Assembly: GCA_025060195.1 (NCBI GenBank)
Contig: JANXCQ010000009.1
Span: 1-64,000 of the forward strand
Direction of reading: 5' to 3'
DNA from: Gemmatales bacterium
Lineage (GTDB): Bacteria; Planctomycetota; Planctomycetia; Gemmatales; HRBIN36
DNA length: 64,000 nt
Part shown: positions 53,617 through 62,871 of the stretch, in pieces
Numbering within the stretch: position 1 is the stretch's first letter
How the letters are laid out: each line of letters opens with the position of its first letter
The notes under the pieces: generated by a model
What the model was told of the DNA's origin: nothing
What the model saw: only the letters and a program-made list of their open reading frames with translations
Databases searched by the model: none
Translations under genes and position numbers: made by a program

Positions 53617-54457
53617 GGACACTCCGAACGCAGCTCGCCCCCGGCCACAGCATCGTTTAGAGCATTATAAAACGTGCGCTGACCCTGCCGCCAACTAAAC
53701 ACGCCCGCCGCCACCGTGAAAAAGGACCGCTACGCCCGGAACCAACCACGGCCCCCCTGGCCCCACTCCCAGGCCTGGTAAGAGGAACGCGAAAAGTGAC
53801 CACTACGCCCGCTGCTCACCACGAAGCACGCAAATAGTCAAACCGACGAAATGAGCTCATGGGCATCTTCGATGACTCATATCCACGTTGGAGCGGTATG
53901 GGCCCCAAATGTCGAGAGAATGTTCCTAACCGATTGGCGGAGTGGACTATTGAGCATCAACCATGTCCAGGGAGATGGTATCTTAGGCCGACGCAGAGTG
54001 ATAGCGGTGCAGCCAGTTTGTTGGGGGCCTATTTCACTAAGGCTTACGTCCATCGGCCAGGTATCGCAGATAAGTGACAGGCAGTTGAAGGCGGCGGATT
54101 AGCCATGTCTGTGGGAGTGTGACTAAGTGAAGTAACGACTAATACTCGTCGGTCATCCCGCTGAGGTAAGTACCCTTAGAGTTCGGGCAGGTGTGACTAC
54201 GGGAATTAGTGATTAGTACTCGTCGGGACGGTATGCGAGATAAACATCGAAAGTTCATTCTGAACCGAATGGCCGTGTGGCTGATGTAGAATTACTCTTG
54301 TCCAAGCAGGGCGCATCTTACGCCAATCCAGAGCGATGGTTGTGCACCGATTTATTGAGGTGTTTGTCTAATTGTTCATGCCATAAATCGGGGCAGTGTC
54401 ATAGGCAAATATAGAGATATTACAGCAAGCTGATGTGTTAGGGCGTATATTGCGTGA
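53617..54457. other. Intergenic region with degenerate repeats
   Basis: About 840 bases without a credible gene. It has a two-copy 74-bp repeat (separate entry) and traces of an older duplication: 'AACCGATTGGCGGAGTGG' near 53928 resembles 'AACCGAATGGCCGTGTGG' near 54264. Blocks with GACC-CTACGCCCG also recur near 53727 and 53798. Confidence 0.5.
54117..54226. repeat. Two-copy degenerate repeat, 74-bp period
   Basis: GTGTGACTA followed by AGT-A-GACTAATACTCGTCGG begins at 54117, and a similar block ending GATTAGTACTCGTCGG begins at 54191. The 36-base blocks agree at most positions. The period of 74 bp equals that of the array at 30364 and of most units at 62454. Confidence 0.6.
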
Positions 54458-55549
54458 TTAATCATTTGAATCGGGGTCGGGGCGGTGTAGGCCGTACTCG
54501 GTCATTTTCTTATATAGCGTGTTGCGGTTGATGCCGAGTCGGGCGGCGGCTTTGATTTGGGTGTAGTGACATTCGCGGAGTACCTGGTGGATTAGTTCGC
54601 GTTCCAGACCGCCGACGAGCCAGTCATAGAGCTTGCCGGAGCTTGCTTCGTGCTCGCGTAACCCTGCCTCTACCAGCCGCGTGATTAGTTCGCTTACGGA
54701 TTCGCGATGGTTCCGTGGACGGCGGAGGCGATATGGCGTGTGTAATTGCTCGCGAATCATTTCGGCGGTGATTTGGTCGCCCTGGCAGAGCACCACTGCG
54801 CGCTCGATGTCGTTTTCCAGTTCGCGGACATTGCCGGGCCAATCGTGCTGCATGAGCAATTCCAGCGCCTCCGGCTCGAACCCGCGGATTTCTTTCTGGT
54901 TCTCCTGGCAGTAACGTCGAAGGAAAAACTCGGCCAGGGCGGGGATGTCGTCCTTACGTTCTCGCAGGGGCGGCAGGTAAATCGGCACGACGTTGAGGCG
55001 GTAATATAAATCGTCGCGGAAGCGGCCTGCTTCGACTTCTGCTTCCAATTGGACGTTGGTGGCGGCGATTACTCGGGTGTCCACGCGAATGGTGCGACTG
55101 TCGCCGACGCGTTCGAATTCCTGGTCCTGCAACACGCGGAGCAGTTTGACCTGTAACTTCGGACTCATGCTGGAGATTTCGTCGAGGAAGATGGTGCCGG
55201 TGTGCGCAGCTTCGAAGCGGCCGGTTTTGTTGTCCACGGCTCCAGTAAACGCGCCTTTGACGTGGCCGAACAGTTCGCTTTCCAGCAGCGTTTCCGTGAG
55301 GGCGCCGCAATTGACGCGGATATAGGGACCGTCGGCGCGGGGGCTGAGTTGGTGAATCGCTTTAGCGATCAGCTCTTTGCCTGTGCCGGTTTCGCCCACG
55401 ATGAGGACGGTGGCTTTGGTCGGTGCGACCAGTCGTACCAGGCGATAGACTTGCCGCATCGCGGGGCTGGTGCCGACGATGTCCGGCAGCGGCGCATCCA
55501 GAGGTTCGCTCATCCGCGGTTTTGACCAGGTCATCAACGGGGCACCCAT
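54458..55549 (-). CDS. Sigma-54-dependent transcriptional activator (NtrC-type, no receiver)
   Basis: The protein has 363 residues. The AAA+ domain begins almost at the N-terminus: '[20 protein letters not shown]', Walker A '[15 protein letters not shown]', '[25 protein letters not shown]' (GAFTGA loop that touches sigma-54), Walker B '[11 protein letters not shown]', '[27 protein letters not shown]' and '[10 protein letters not shown]'. The C-terminal Fis-type helix-turn-helix is '[20 protein letters not shown]'. No receiver, GAF or PAS domain is present, so it may be controlled by expression or a partner. Its target genes cannot be named. Met13 (MSEP) is an alternative start. Confidence 0.93.
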   Translation of the reverse strand: MGAPLMTWSKPRMSEPLDAPLPDIVGTSPAMRQVYRLVRLVAPTKATVLIVGETGTGKELIAKAIHQLSPRADGPYIRVNCGALTETLLESELFGHVKGAFTGAVDNKTGRFEAAHTGTIFLDEISSMSPKLQVKLLRVLQDQEFERVGDSRTIRVDTRVIAATNVQLEAEVEAGRFRDDLYYRLNVVPIYLPPLRERKDDIPALAEFFLRRYCQENQKEIRGFEPEALELLMQHDWPGNVRELENDIERAVVLCQGDQITAEMIREQLHTPYRLRRPRNHRESVSELITRLVEAGLREHEASSGKLYDWLVGGLERELIHQVLRECHYTQIKAAARLGINRNTLYKKMTEYGLHRPDPDSND

Positions 55550-55736
55550 CTTCGAGCGGCACTGTGTGGCGAAGCGGTTTGTGCTCGGCGCTGCGTCGGT
55601 GGTGAAGGGCTGTCTTATTTTTTACTTGCCCATTGTATCATAATCCTGAATCCTGACGGGCGTCGTGGAAGCGTATCGTCTTAGCTGTCTCCGATGCGCG
55701 CTAGCGAGGCGCTTTGGATACGGGAGGAACCGAGCG

Positions 55737-57017
55737 GTGTCGGCGGGCGTGTGGGATAAGGTGTATATTGTTGGTGTCGGTGCGGATGGTTGGGCCGGGC
55801 TGACGGCCCATGCCCGACGTTTGCTCGAAGAAGCGGAAGTGATCCTCGCCTCGGATAACGTCTTGCCCTTATTACCACGGTTGTCGGCTGAGACGATAAC
55901 GGTAGGCAACGATTTGGTCCGGCTCGTTCAACTGGTGCAACAGCATGAGTCGCGGAGGACTGTGGTGCTGACTAGTGGGGATCCGTTGTTTTATGGTGTG
56001 GCTAAGTATTTGTGCGACCGCTTGGGTAAGGAGCGGTTTGAGATTGTGCCTCACGTCAGCACCATGCAATTAGCCTTTGCACGGATCAAGGAAAGCTGGG
56101 AGGACGCTTATCTGACCAATTTGGCAACGCATCCGTTGGAAGAGGTGCTCGAGCGCATCCGCACTGCCGAGACCGTGGGCCTTTTCACCACGGAGCAGTG
56201 TAATCCGTCGGTGGTGGCACGGGCGCTGTTGGAGCGGGGCATGGATTATTTCACGGCCGCGGTGTGTGAAAATTTGGGTATGCCAAACGAACGCGTTACT
56301 CAGGGCGAGCTTCACGAAATTGCTGAGATGGAGTTTGCTCCGCTTAATGTGCTTATTCTCAAACGTAAGCCCCATCCTGTGCCGGCGCCACATCGGGTTG
56401 CAGGGTTTCGTCGTTTCGGCAATCCCGAATCGGCCTTTGCACAAAGCCAACTGAAGACGTCGCTGATCACCAAGGCGGAGGTGCGGGCTATCGCCCTGGC
56501 TTTGTTGGATCTTCAGCCGACCAGCACGGTCTGGGACATCGGGGCCGGTTCGGGCTCGGTCGCCATCGAAGCGGCGCAGTTGGCTGAGCATGGGCTTGTC
56601 TTCGCCATCGAACAAGACGCGGCCGATTACCATCTCATCCTGGCCAATTGTGAGCGTTTCGGTGTGCGGAATGTGCGGGCCATTCACGGTACGGCTCCTG
56701 CTATCTTTCGCGAGTTGCCTCGACCCGATGCGATATTCGTGGGCGGCACGGGGAAAGAAGTAAGCCGACTTCTTGAAGCTGCTTGGGAGGCATTATTGCC
56801 GGGGGGTCGGTTGGTCATCAACGTGGCCACGCTGGATACCTTGACGCGCATGTATGAGACGCTCCGCCGCTTTGGCCCGCCCGTTGAGGTGATGCTTATT
56901 CAGATCGCCAAAGGCGTTCAGCAGTTCGACTCCTTGCGCTTCGATGCCGAGAATCCGACGTTTTTGCTCTATATCTCCAAACCCCGCACCACGCCGCCGA
57001 TTGAGGTGGTCATTTAA
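55737..57017 (+). CDS. cobL: Precorrin-6Y C5,15-methyltransferase (CbiE-CbiT fusion)
   Basis: Acts in cobalamin ring assembly, methylating C5 and C15 and removing the C12 acetate carboxyl. The protein has 426 residues from the GTG at 55737, which has GGGAGGAA upstream (the ORF track extends 24 codons). The CbiE half shows 'VYIVGVGADGWAGLTAHARRLLEEAEVI', 'VLTSGDPLFYGVAKYL', 'PHVSTMQLAFARIKESWEDA' (in part). The CbiT half shows the SAM site 'TVWDIGAGSGSVAIEAAQL', 'FAIEQDAADYHLILANCERF' and 'DAIFVGGTGKEVSRLLEAAW'. No other cobalamin gene is adjacent. Confidence 0.95.
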   Translation: MSAGVWDKVYIVGVGADGWAGLTAHARRLLEEAEVILASDNVLPLLPRLSAETITVGNDLVRLVQLVQQHESRRTVVLTSGDPLFYGVAKYLCDRLGKERFEIVPHVSTMQLAFARIKESWEDAYLTNLATHPLEEVLERIRTAETVGLFTTEQCNPSVVARALLERGMDYFTAAVCENLGMPNERVTQGELHEIAEMEFAPLNVLILKRKPHPVPAPHRVAGFRRFGNPESAFAQSQLKTSLITKAEVRAIALALLDLQPTSTVWDIGAGSGSVAIEAAQLAEHGLVFAIEQDAADYHLILANCERFGVRNVRAIHGTAPAIFRELPRPDAIFVGGTGKEVSRLLEAAWEALLPGGRLVINVATLDTLTRMYETLRRFGPPVEVMLIQIAKGVQQFDSLRFDAENPTFLLYISKPRTTPPIEVVI

Positions 57018-57116
57018 GGAAGACAAGATCTTCGGCTCAGTGGCATCACCTCGTCTGCATACAATGCGAAACGACGGCAGCCGACTGCGATTGTCCGGAG
57101 CACCTGAGGTCGAGTC

Positions 57117-57515
57117 ATGAAACAGCATTCGCCGCGATTCCTGCAACTGGTCGCCGAAGCACGGCAACGGATTCGGGAGCTGACCATCGAGCAAGTGTGC
57201 GAAAAACTGCGGCGGGGCGACCGTTTTTATCTCATTGACGTGCGCGAAGAAAGCGAATACGCCCGCGACCATATCCCAGGGGCAATTCATCTCAGCAAAG
57301 GTGTCATCGAACGGGATATCGAACGGCTAATTCCTGATTGCGATGCGGAAATCGTGCTCTATTGCGGGGGCGGTTATCGCTCGGCCCTCGCCGCCGACAA
57401 CTTGCAGAAAATGGGCTACACGAACGTCTGGTCCATGTGGGGCGGCTATCGCGGTTGGAAGGAAGCGGGCCTACCGTTAGAGCCAGGCTCAGCTCCGACA
57501 GTGCCGCGTAAATAA
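57117..57515 (+). CDS. Rhodanese-like sulfurtransferase domain protein
   Basis: A single-domain rhodanese of 132 residues: 'YLIDVREESEYARDHIPGAIHLSKGVIE', active-site loop 'VLYCGGGYRSALAADNLQKMGY' with the catalytic Cys, and 'WSMWGGYRGWKEAGLPLE' (longer stretches quoted in part). The loop CGGGYRS is six residues, as in rhodanese/GlpE sulfurtransferases rather than the seven-residue phosphatase type. The preceding 35 residues form a helix. It probably moves persulfide sulfur; the acceptor is unknown. GAGG precedes the ATG, and it follows cobL after 99 bases. Confidence 0.9.
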   Translation: MKQHSPRFLQLVAEARQRIRELTIEQVCEKLRRGDRFYLIDVREESEYARDHIPGAIHLSKGVIERDIERLIPDCDAEIVLYCGGGYRSALAADNLQKMGYTNVWSMWGGYRGWKEAGLPLEPGSAPTVPRK

Positions 57516-57539
57516 CCCTAGGCCCCGCTGGGCCGCAAT

Positions 57540-58982
57540 TCAGGGACGAGATATGTTACGTTGGGACGGGTTATACAGCTGGACGGAGCTGTCGCGGTCA
57601 TGGTGGCCGCCGTCGTCTTTCAGGTCCTTTCCGATCGAATAAATTGTGATGCCATCCGCGTGGTGCGACAATTTGAGTGGGTTCGGCCAATCGTAGGGAT
57701 CACGGGGCGCTTCCCGCAGGAAGTGAGGAACTAAATCCGACCAATCCCTGGGCCAAACGCCGTGGCGCAAGCGATACCGTTCCGCAGCCAGCGCTGCCAC
57801 GACGCTCGCCAACCGCGCCTGCCAGGATAAGCTGATTCGCAGCAAATAATCCCCATCCGGGTAAGGCAGCCTACTGACACCCCAACGCCTTGCCAACTTC
57901 AGGAGACGCTCGTCCACGACGGGAGTGGGCCCCAACTTGGCTAAGCGCTCGCGCGGCGATAATTGCTGCAACTGGTACCATTCGTTCTGAAGCCTGAGGC
58001 ACTCTGCGTGCCAACCGTAGATGGCAATCCGATACTGCGAAACTTGCTCCTCGAGGCGAGAACCGCAGCCGTCGAGGAAGCTGCGCCAATCTCCTTCAAA
58101 AAAGAGCCGAGCGAACAACATCTCTAGGTCTATATGATGTCTGTCCCTGCGTTTGAGCCACTGCCGCCAGGCTTCAGCGTCAGTTTCCAGAAGCGTGAGC
58201 AGTTGGTGAAAGCGCGCTCGTTCTGAACGGATCAGTTGGAGGCTGAGTGAGTCAAAGTCAAACCTTTCCAGCACGCTTTGGACACGCGCTAAAGTCCTCT
58301 CGGACAGGACGGCGCGATTGAGAGAGCAACGAACTGTCAATAGCAGATTCACGGGTTCCAGGGAATGGAATAGGCCATGGGGGAACGAAGGTAGCAACTG
58401 GTAGGGAGCCATCTGCTCCGCCAGATGGGCATGTACCAGTAAGCACCTTTCCAGTTCCTCGATTTGGCCCTTTTCCGCAAAGAGCAACGCATGATACCCG
58501 AGCACTTCGCAAACCATCCGATAAACACTCGCAGGTGTGGGGAAAGCATAATTTGCCTCATAGTCGTTCCAGGATCGAAACGGCCCATGCAAGGGTGGGT
58601 GAATGGCGCGAGAGCGAGTGGCTTGCTCTAAAGTCCCCAGAGCGTCTGGTACTAAGCCAGGCAATAACTCCAAGCGCTGCACCCATTCCGGCGGCAACCG
58701 CTCATTGGCCCTGGTCCCAGCGAGTCTCGTAGTATCAAAACGCACATCCTGGTGCCAACTGTGATAATCATTGAAGTAATCGCGATGAAAGCGTTCCAAC
58801 ACAGGCCAGCCGTTCTGGTCCGGGGGCACCTGTGGTACCTGTGCTACTAAATCCTCCCAACGCCAACCGGGATCGAGCGCATCGGTCTCCGCAAGCGCCC
58901 GTGCCAGGTCAGCTTTGCCCTGGAGCCAGATAAAGACGAGTGGCCCAGCCGTGAGGGACAAGGCCAAGGCGAGGATGGACAA
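57540..58982 (-). CDS. Membrane-anchored hypothetical protein, main frame
   Basis: This is the larger open frame (480 codons from a TTG). It opens with a membrane helix 'LALALSLTAGPLVFIWLQG', and the same frame upstream reads 'KPPKKWRWWWFAALSILAL', so the helix extends beyond the TTG. The rest is soluble and mostly helical, with 'PQVPPDQNGWPVLERF' and a closing 'WSDLVPHFLREAPRDPYDW' and 'GITIYSIGKDLKDDGG' motif. The end motif resembles type II secretion pseudopilin-like ends seen in many planctomycete hypothetical proteins (inference). The natural start is probably in another frame at 59419, so this gene seems broken by a frameshift. A decayed paralogue is at 3.4-4.6 kb. Confidence 0.75.
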   Translation of the reverse strand: MSILALALSLTAGPLVFIWLQGKADLARALAETDALDPGWRWEDLVAQVPQVPPDQNGWPVLERFHRDYFNDYHSWHQDVRFDTTRLAGTRANERLPPEWVQRLELLPGLVPDALGTLEQATRSRAIHPPLHGPFRSWNDYEANYAFPTPASVYRMVCEVLGYHALLFAEKGQIEELERCLLVHAHLAEQMAPYQLLPSFPHGLFHSLEPVNLLLTVRCSLNRAVLSERTLARVQSVLERFDFDSLSLQLIRSERARFHQLLTLLETDAEAWRQWLKRRDRHHIDLEMLFARLFFEGDWRSFLDGCGSRLEEQVSQYRIAIYGWHAECLRLQNEWYQLQQLSPRERLAKLGPTPVVDERLLKLARRWGVSRLPYPDGDYLLRISLSWQARLASVVAALAAERYRLRHGVWPRDWSDLVPHFLREAPRDPYDWPNPLKLSHHADGITIYSIGKDLKDDGGHHDRDSSVQLYNPSQRNISRP

Positions 58983-58989
58983 GGCAGCG

Positions 58990-59419
58990 AACCACCACCA
59001 ACGCCACTTCTTTGGAGGTTTCGCGGTTGCATCGCTGCCTGGTCGCCTTCCCCCTTCTCCTGGGAAGGCGGCCCTTGGGGCATTTCCTGCCCCGGCATCG
59101 CCACTGACGCAGCAGACCGCGTTGCGCCCACCTCGGGATGCGAATCTTGCGATACGTCTGCCTTGGGGGCATCCGCCACGGTTCGCGCTGCTGGAGGCGT
59201 CGGCCCGACCGCGCTGCCAACCCCGCTCTCACGTGGAGCCGATACTCGAGCGGCGTCATCGGAATCTACTTGGCTAGACGCGATGGCCTGCCCCGGAGTG
59301 TCTCCCAACGCAGAGGCCAACGACAACTCGGCAGAATCGGAACGACAGCCCGCATTTTCCTGCGTCGCGTTAGCAGCGTCTGACCCTTGGTTGCGCCCGT
59401 CGCCCTGGCCAACACTCAT
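58990..59419 (-). pseudogene. Probable N-terminal segment of the preceding protein, out of frame
   Basis: An ATG at 59419 with a good ribosome site (GGGAGGG) opens a frame that runs 190 codons to 58847. Its first 130 or so residues are low-complexity, rich in Ala, Ser, Gln and Asp ('SQVDSDDAARVSAPRESGVG'). That is typical of a disordered tail before a membrane helix. A -1 change between about 59065 and 58995 would join it to 'KPPKKWRWWWFAAL' of the main frame. A run of five G (AAGGGGGAAGG) near 59050 is a candidate site for a sequencing error or slippage. Confidence 0.55.
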
Positions 59420-59973
59420 GAAAATGCCCTCCCACGCTACCGTTTCCGAGTCTATTCTACCTATAACTCCAGGGGGTAACTATTTTTCCTGCCGTTCATG
59501 GCAACTACATTGCATCATCGAGAAAACTAGTTTGGCTATCAGCCAGATGAGCGAACTGTGCCCCTGAAGCAAGCGTCGGCCCGCCTTTCGGTAGTCTGCC
59601 ACTGGATTCCCAGTGCAGCGTGTAACCAAGTTAGGCTAACGGCAACTGGAAGAACAAAATGCCAACAGCCCGCTCAGCTACGACTGCTAGAGCCGCATTC
59701 GTCCTTAGCTTGGCTTGATGAAAAATAAGCCGCGGATTACGCCGTTGAGCGCAGAGGAACGCACTGCGCTTCGTGATGTTACGCGTGCCGCACCCAGGCA
59801 TGAGCAAGCCAACGCTGAAGTCCGACGTACACCATCAGGACATCGAGGAGCCGCGTCCATTCTCTCCTGACGCTTTGGCGAGGGGGCCGAGCACCGTTGT
59901 TGGCGCGGAGTTACCAATTAGTTAGCATAGCCTAAGGACTCGCATTCCCACAAGGCAGGCACAAGGAGGATTC
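59420..59973. other. Intergenic region with possible transposase relic
   Basis: 554 bases between divergent genes. Apart from the small relic ORF at 59718..59870 I see no gene. The last 40 bases hold the ribosome site of the LEDR-motif protein. Confidence 0.45.
59718..59870 (+). pseudogene. Possible N-terminal transposase fragment (IS630-like)
   Basis: A 50-codon frame reads 'KPRITPLSAEERTALRDVTR' and continues 'RHEQANAEVRR'. This is like the opening of IS630-type transposases (L-x-x-EER-x-x-L followed by an Arg-rich helix). It stops after 50 residues, and no inverted repeats or downstream transposase parts were found. It is below the ORF-track size limit. The match is short and the call is tentative. 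Confidence 0.25.
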
Positions 59974-61050
59974 ATGAACCAAAAGCTATTGCTGTCCGTG
60001 GAACGCCTCGAGGACCGTTCTGTCCCCGCGGGGACAGTAACCATCAGCGGCTGGGGCGCCGGCAATCTCAACGTAGTTGGCGATGCCCAAGGCAACGAGA
60101 TCGAAATTATCGGGTCATCCAACAGCATTCAGATCAATGCCCAAGGCACTACCACCTTATCCTTAGGCACGATTCCCGCAGCTTGGGTCGTGTCAAGCAG
60201 CCCAACCCAAGTCGTTTTGCAGCCAACAACCACGCCTCTTTTAGGCCAACTGGTCCTTGATTTGAAAGCAGGCGACGATCAGGTGGGCGTCTTCGGATTG
60301 CAGGGATTGGTTCAGGCCAACGGCAACATTCTGATCATGCCGGGCGATGGCAACGATACCGTGCGGCTCGGCGGCGACGCCACGGCCAAGGCCCTGCTCA
60401 TCCGCGATAACCTCGGCAACGATGTCGTCCAACTGGATGCTGTTTCTGCGCGCGACCCGTCCCAGATCAGTTTGGGCGCTGGGAATGACAGTATTCTCAT
60501 CGCCGGCACCGGCACCATCTTCGACAGCGACTTGACACTGCTCACCGGTGCGGGCAGCGACCGGATTCGCTTCGTACCTGGTCAAAGTTGGATCAAAGGC
60601 AACCTATCGATTGATACTTCGGCCGCCATGGGAGACGGTGGCGACTCGGTTCTAGTAGACCATGCCGCCAGCGCCACGGCACCGCATACGCTGCGCGTCT
60701 CCGGCAGCACGACGATTAAGACTGGCAACGGTGCCGACTTGATCAGATTCGGGTCTGGCTCCGGGACCGGTCCCAGTGTGGACCTCGGCGGCGGCTCGAA
60801 TCCGACTACAATTGAAATGGGTAACGACAATGACCGTATCGGTATTCAGCGTGCTCAGTTCGCGCAACTAACTGTCAATCTTGGAAACGGCACCGACCAG
60901 GTGCTGAACAACTGGGGCAGTGCGAGCATGCTCGTGGCTGCCGGTTCGGTGCTCGATTTTGGTCCCCCGAATCCGCCTCTTGGCTCCGACTCCCCCCTGC
61001 CCTCAGGCTGGACATCGCCCCCAGGCCTGACCGTCTTCAATCATCCGTAG
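59974..61050 (+). CDS. LEDR-motif surface protein with RTX-like repeats
   Basis: The protein of 358 residues begins 'MNQKLLLSVERLEDRSVPAG'. The VERLEDR motif close to the N-terminus is a signature of exported planctomycete proteins that lack an ordinary signal peptide. After it come repeated glycine/aspartate turns: 'LKAGDDQVGVFG', 'MPGDGNDTVRLGGD', 'LGAGNDSILIAG', 'LTGAGSDRIRF', 'IKTGNGADLIRFGSG' and 'EMGNDNDRIGI', spaced about 25-40 residues. These resemble RTX calcium-binding repeats and suggest a calcium-stabilised beta-roll. The C-terminus is Pro-rich ('PLGSDSPLPSGWTSPPG'). AAGGAGG is just upstream of the ATG. Confidence 0.85.
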   Translation: MNQKLLLSVERLEDRSVPAGTVTISGWGAGNLNVVGDAQGNEIEIIGSSNSIQINAQGTTTLSLGTIPAAWVVSSSPTQVVLQPTTTPLLGQLVLDLKAGDDQVGVFGLQGLVQANGNILIMPGDGNDTVRLGGDATAKALLIRDNLGNDVVQLDAVSARDPSQISLGAGNDSILIAGTGTIFDSDLTLLTGAGSDRIRFVPGQSWIKGNLSIDTSAAMGDGGDSVLVDHAASATAPHTLRVSGSTTIKTGNGADLIRFGSGSGTGPSVDLGGGSNPTTIEMGNDNDRIGIQRAQFAQLTVNLGNGTDQVLNNWGSASMLVAAGSVLDFGPPNPPLGSDSPLPSGWTSPPGLTVFNHP

Positions 61051-61454
61051 TGCGCTCTTTCCCCATCCGCCTTGACTCCCCGCATCGTTAACAAGATCCA
61101 CGGCCGAATATTGCTGTGCGTCAGTCCGTGTATTCTCCGGTCAGGTGAACAACCAGGCGACCCGGAAGACCAAGCCGTGCCCGCACCGTAGCATGATTAT
61201 GACAAATCCTGATGTGCGTGCCCGGACGTCGCAGCCTCCGCAGAAACGCCGCGTCGCACGGGGTAGACGCGACCCCCGTTGGCCAGGATCGCATCATGGA
61301 GCCCAGGACTCACAGACCCAGTTCCGCGTCGCCGGCAACTCCGCACCTGCCCGAACAGGTCTTACGCGCTGGGCGTGAAGCGGGTGCAGAAGGAGGCTGG
61401 ATGCAATAATCCGACGGAGGTTTCGTCTTCTTCAACAACCGCTGGACGGAAGAG
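61051..61454. other. Intergenic region upstream of LRR pseudogene
   Basis: About 400 bases with only overlapping short ORFs. It may contain eroded 5' sequence of the LRR gene, but no in-frame start could be linked to it. Confidence 0.4.
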
Positions 61455-62348
61455 ATGTTCGAGGCGGAGCCCGCATTTCGCTTCAACACTTGGGAAGCGG
61501 GCGTGCTCGTCCATCTGCCCGATCCGGGCGTCCCCTTCGGACTCGACCTAGGCGCAATCCCACGAGACGACGCGGGGCTGAAAGAGTTGCCGGCGTTCAA
61601 AACCTTCGTCTCCCTCGACTTAGGGTTGACCGATATCACCGATGCAGGTCTAACCGAATGCACCAAGCGGAAGAATCTCACATCGCTCAACCTCTGCGAA
61701 ACCAGGATTACCGACGCAGGGCTAAGAGTATTGGCTCAACTGACTCATCTCACTTGACTCAACCAGTCCCGTACTCGAGTCACCGATGCAGGGCTCCAGA
61801 AATTATCCACCCTGAAAAACCTCACCGAGCTTGCCCTCGAAGACACGGCGATTACCGAAGCGGGGCTACCAGCGTTGACGTCGCTGCCGAACCTTACCAC
61901 GCTCAACTTGACAGACACGCGCAGCAGCGACGCGGGCTAACGCGCGTTGGCCCACCTGAAAAACCTCCCAACTCTCGGCCTAGCGCGTACCCAGATCACC
62001 GACGCAGGACTGGAGCACTTGGCCGCATTGACCCACCTCACCAAGCGAGACTTCCGCGCTACCCGGATTACCGATAAGGGACTTCACGCATCGACCCCGT
62101 TGCAGCAACTGACCGAACTTTGTCTCTCCGGTACTCCCATCACCGACGCCGGACTCAAGGAGTTGACCGCACTGGGAAACCTCACCTTACTGGACCTGCC
62201 AGAGACCGCCGTCACCGATGCCGGGCTTCCCGACTTGGCCAAATGGAAGATGCTCTTGTACGTGGTTCTGTACAAGACCAAGGTTACGGAACAGGGCGCC
62301 GCCCCACTGGAAAAATCCTTGCCCAGCTGTCAAATCTACCACTTCTAA
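61455..62348 (+). pseudogene. Leucine-rich repeat protein gene with two in-frame stops
   Basis: One continuous reading frame encodes about ten LRR units of 23-25 residues of the type 'LTSLNLCETRITDAGLRVLA', 'LTELALEDTAITEAGLPALT', 'LPTLGLARTQITDAGLEHLA' and 'LTLLDLPETAVTDAGLPDLA'. It is interrupted by TGA at 61755 and TAA at 61938; the frame is kept through both. The start resembles 'DPGVPFGLDLGAIPRDDAGL', the usual lead-in of planctomycete LRR proteins. A proper signal sequence was not found. Two nonsense changes with frame preserved suggest recent inactivation. Confidence 0.82.
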
Positions 62349-62386
62349 GCCCCACGCAGCCCCCTCGCGATTGAGGCTAGATTGAA

Positions 62387-62770
62387 TTGAGCTCGCCCCA
62401 CATTTCCCGAAAGTATTCGGAGGCCTGGAGGCCAGCATCACACTCCTAGTAAACTGAGCTTCACCTTGCCACACGTTTGCCGAAAGTCTCCGGCGCGATC
62501 TGGGCCAGCCTCACCGCTCTCACCAAACTAGGCCTCCATGCACTCCACATGTGCTGAAAGTTTTTGATGGTGGTGGGCCAGCACCACAGCCTTTGCCAAA
62601 CCGAACCTCGCCTCGCCTGGCGGTTCCGACAACGAAAAGTTTTTGCAGCGCTGCGAGCCAAAGCCACGCTCTTGTCTAACCGAGCTTCCCCTTCGCCACC
62701 CATCTCCGAAGGTTTTGAAGGGCTATGCGCCAGCCTTACGCTTCTCATCCAACTGCGCTTTGGCGCGCCC
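62387..62770. repeat. Degenerate tandem repeat, units mostly 73-74 bp
   Basis: Units open with CTGAGCTTC-like sequence at 62387 (TTGAGCTCG), 62454, 62528 (CTAGGCCTC), 62601 (CCGAACCTC), 62680 (CCGAGCTTC) and 62753 (CTGCGCTTT). Spacing is 67, 74, 73, 79 and 73. Each unit has a mid-block like CCGAAAGT/CTGAAAGTTTTT and a later GCCAGCCTCACGCT. The period equals 24-25 codons, the LRR unit length, and the array follows the LRR pseudogene directly. Confidence 0.75.
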
Positions 62771-62871
62771 TGGCGACCGATTCAGCCGCCTGAGGACGTT
62801 GCAAAACCGTGGCCACTAACGTGCCGGCCTGGTTCCTGGCGATGGGACGAACTACGTCCCTAGCAAGCAAG

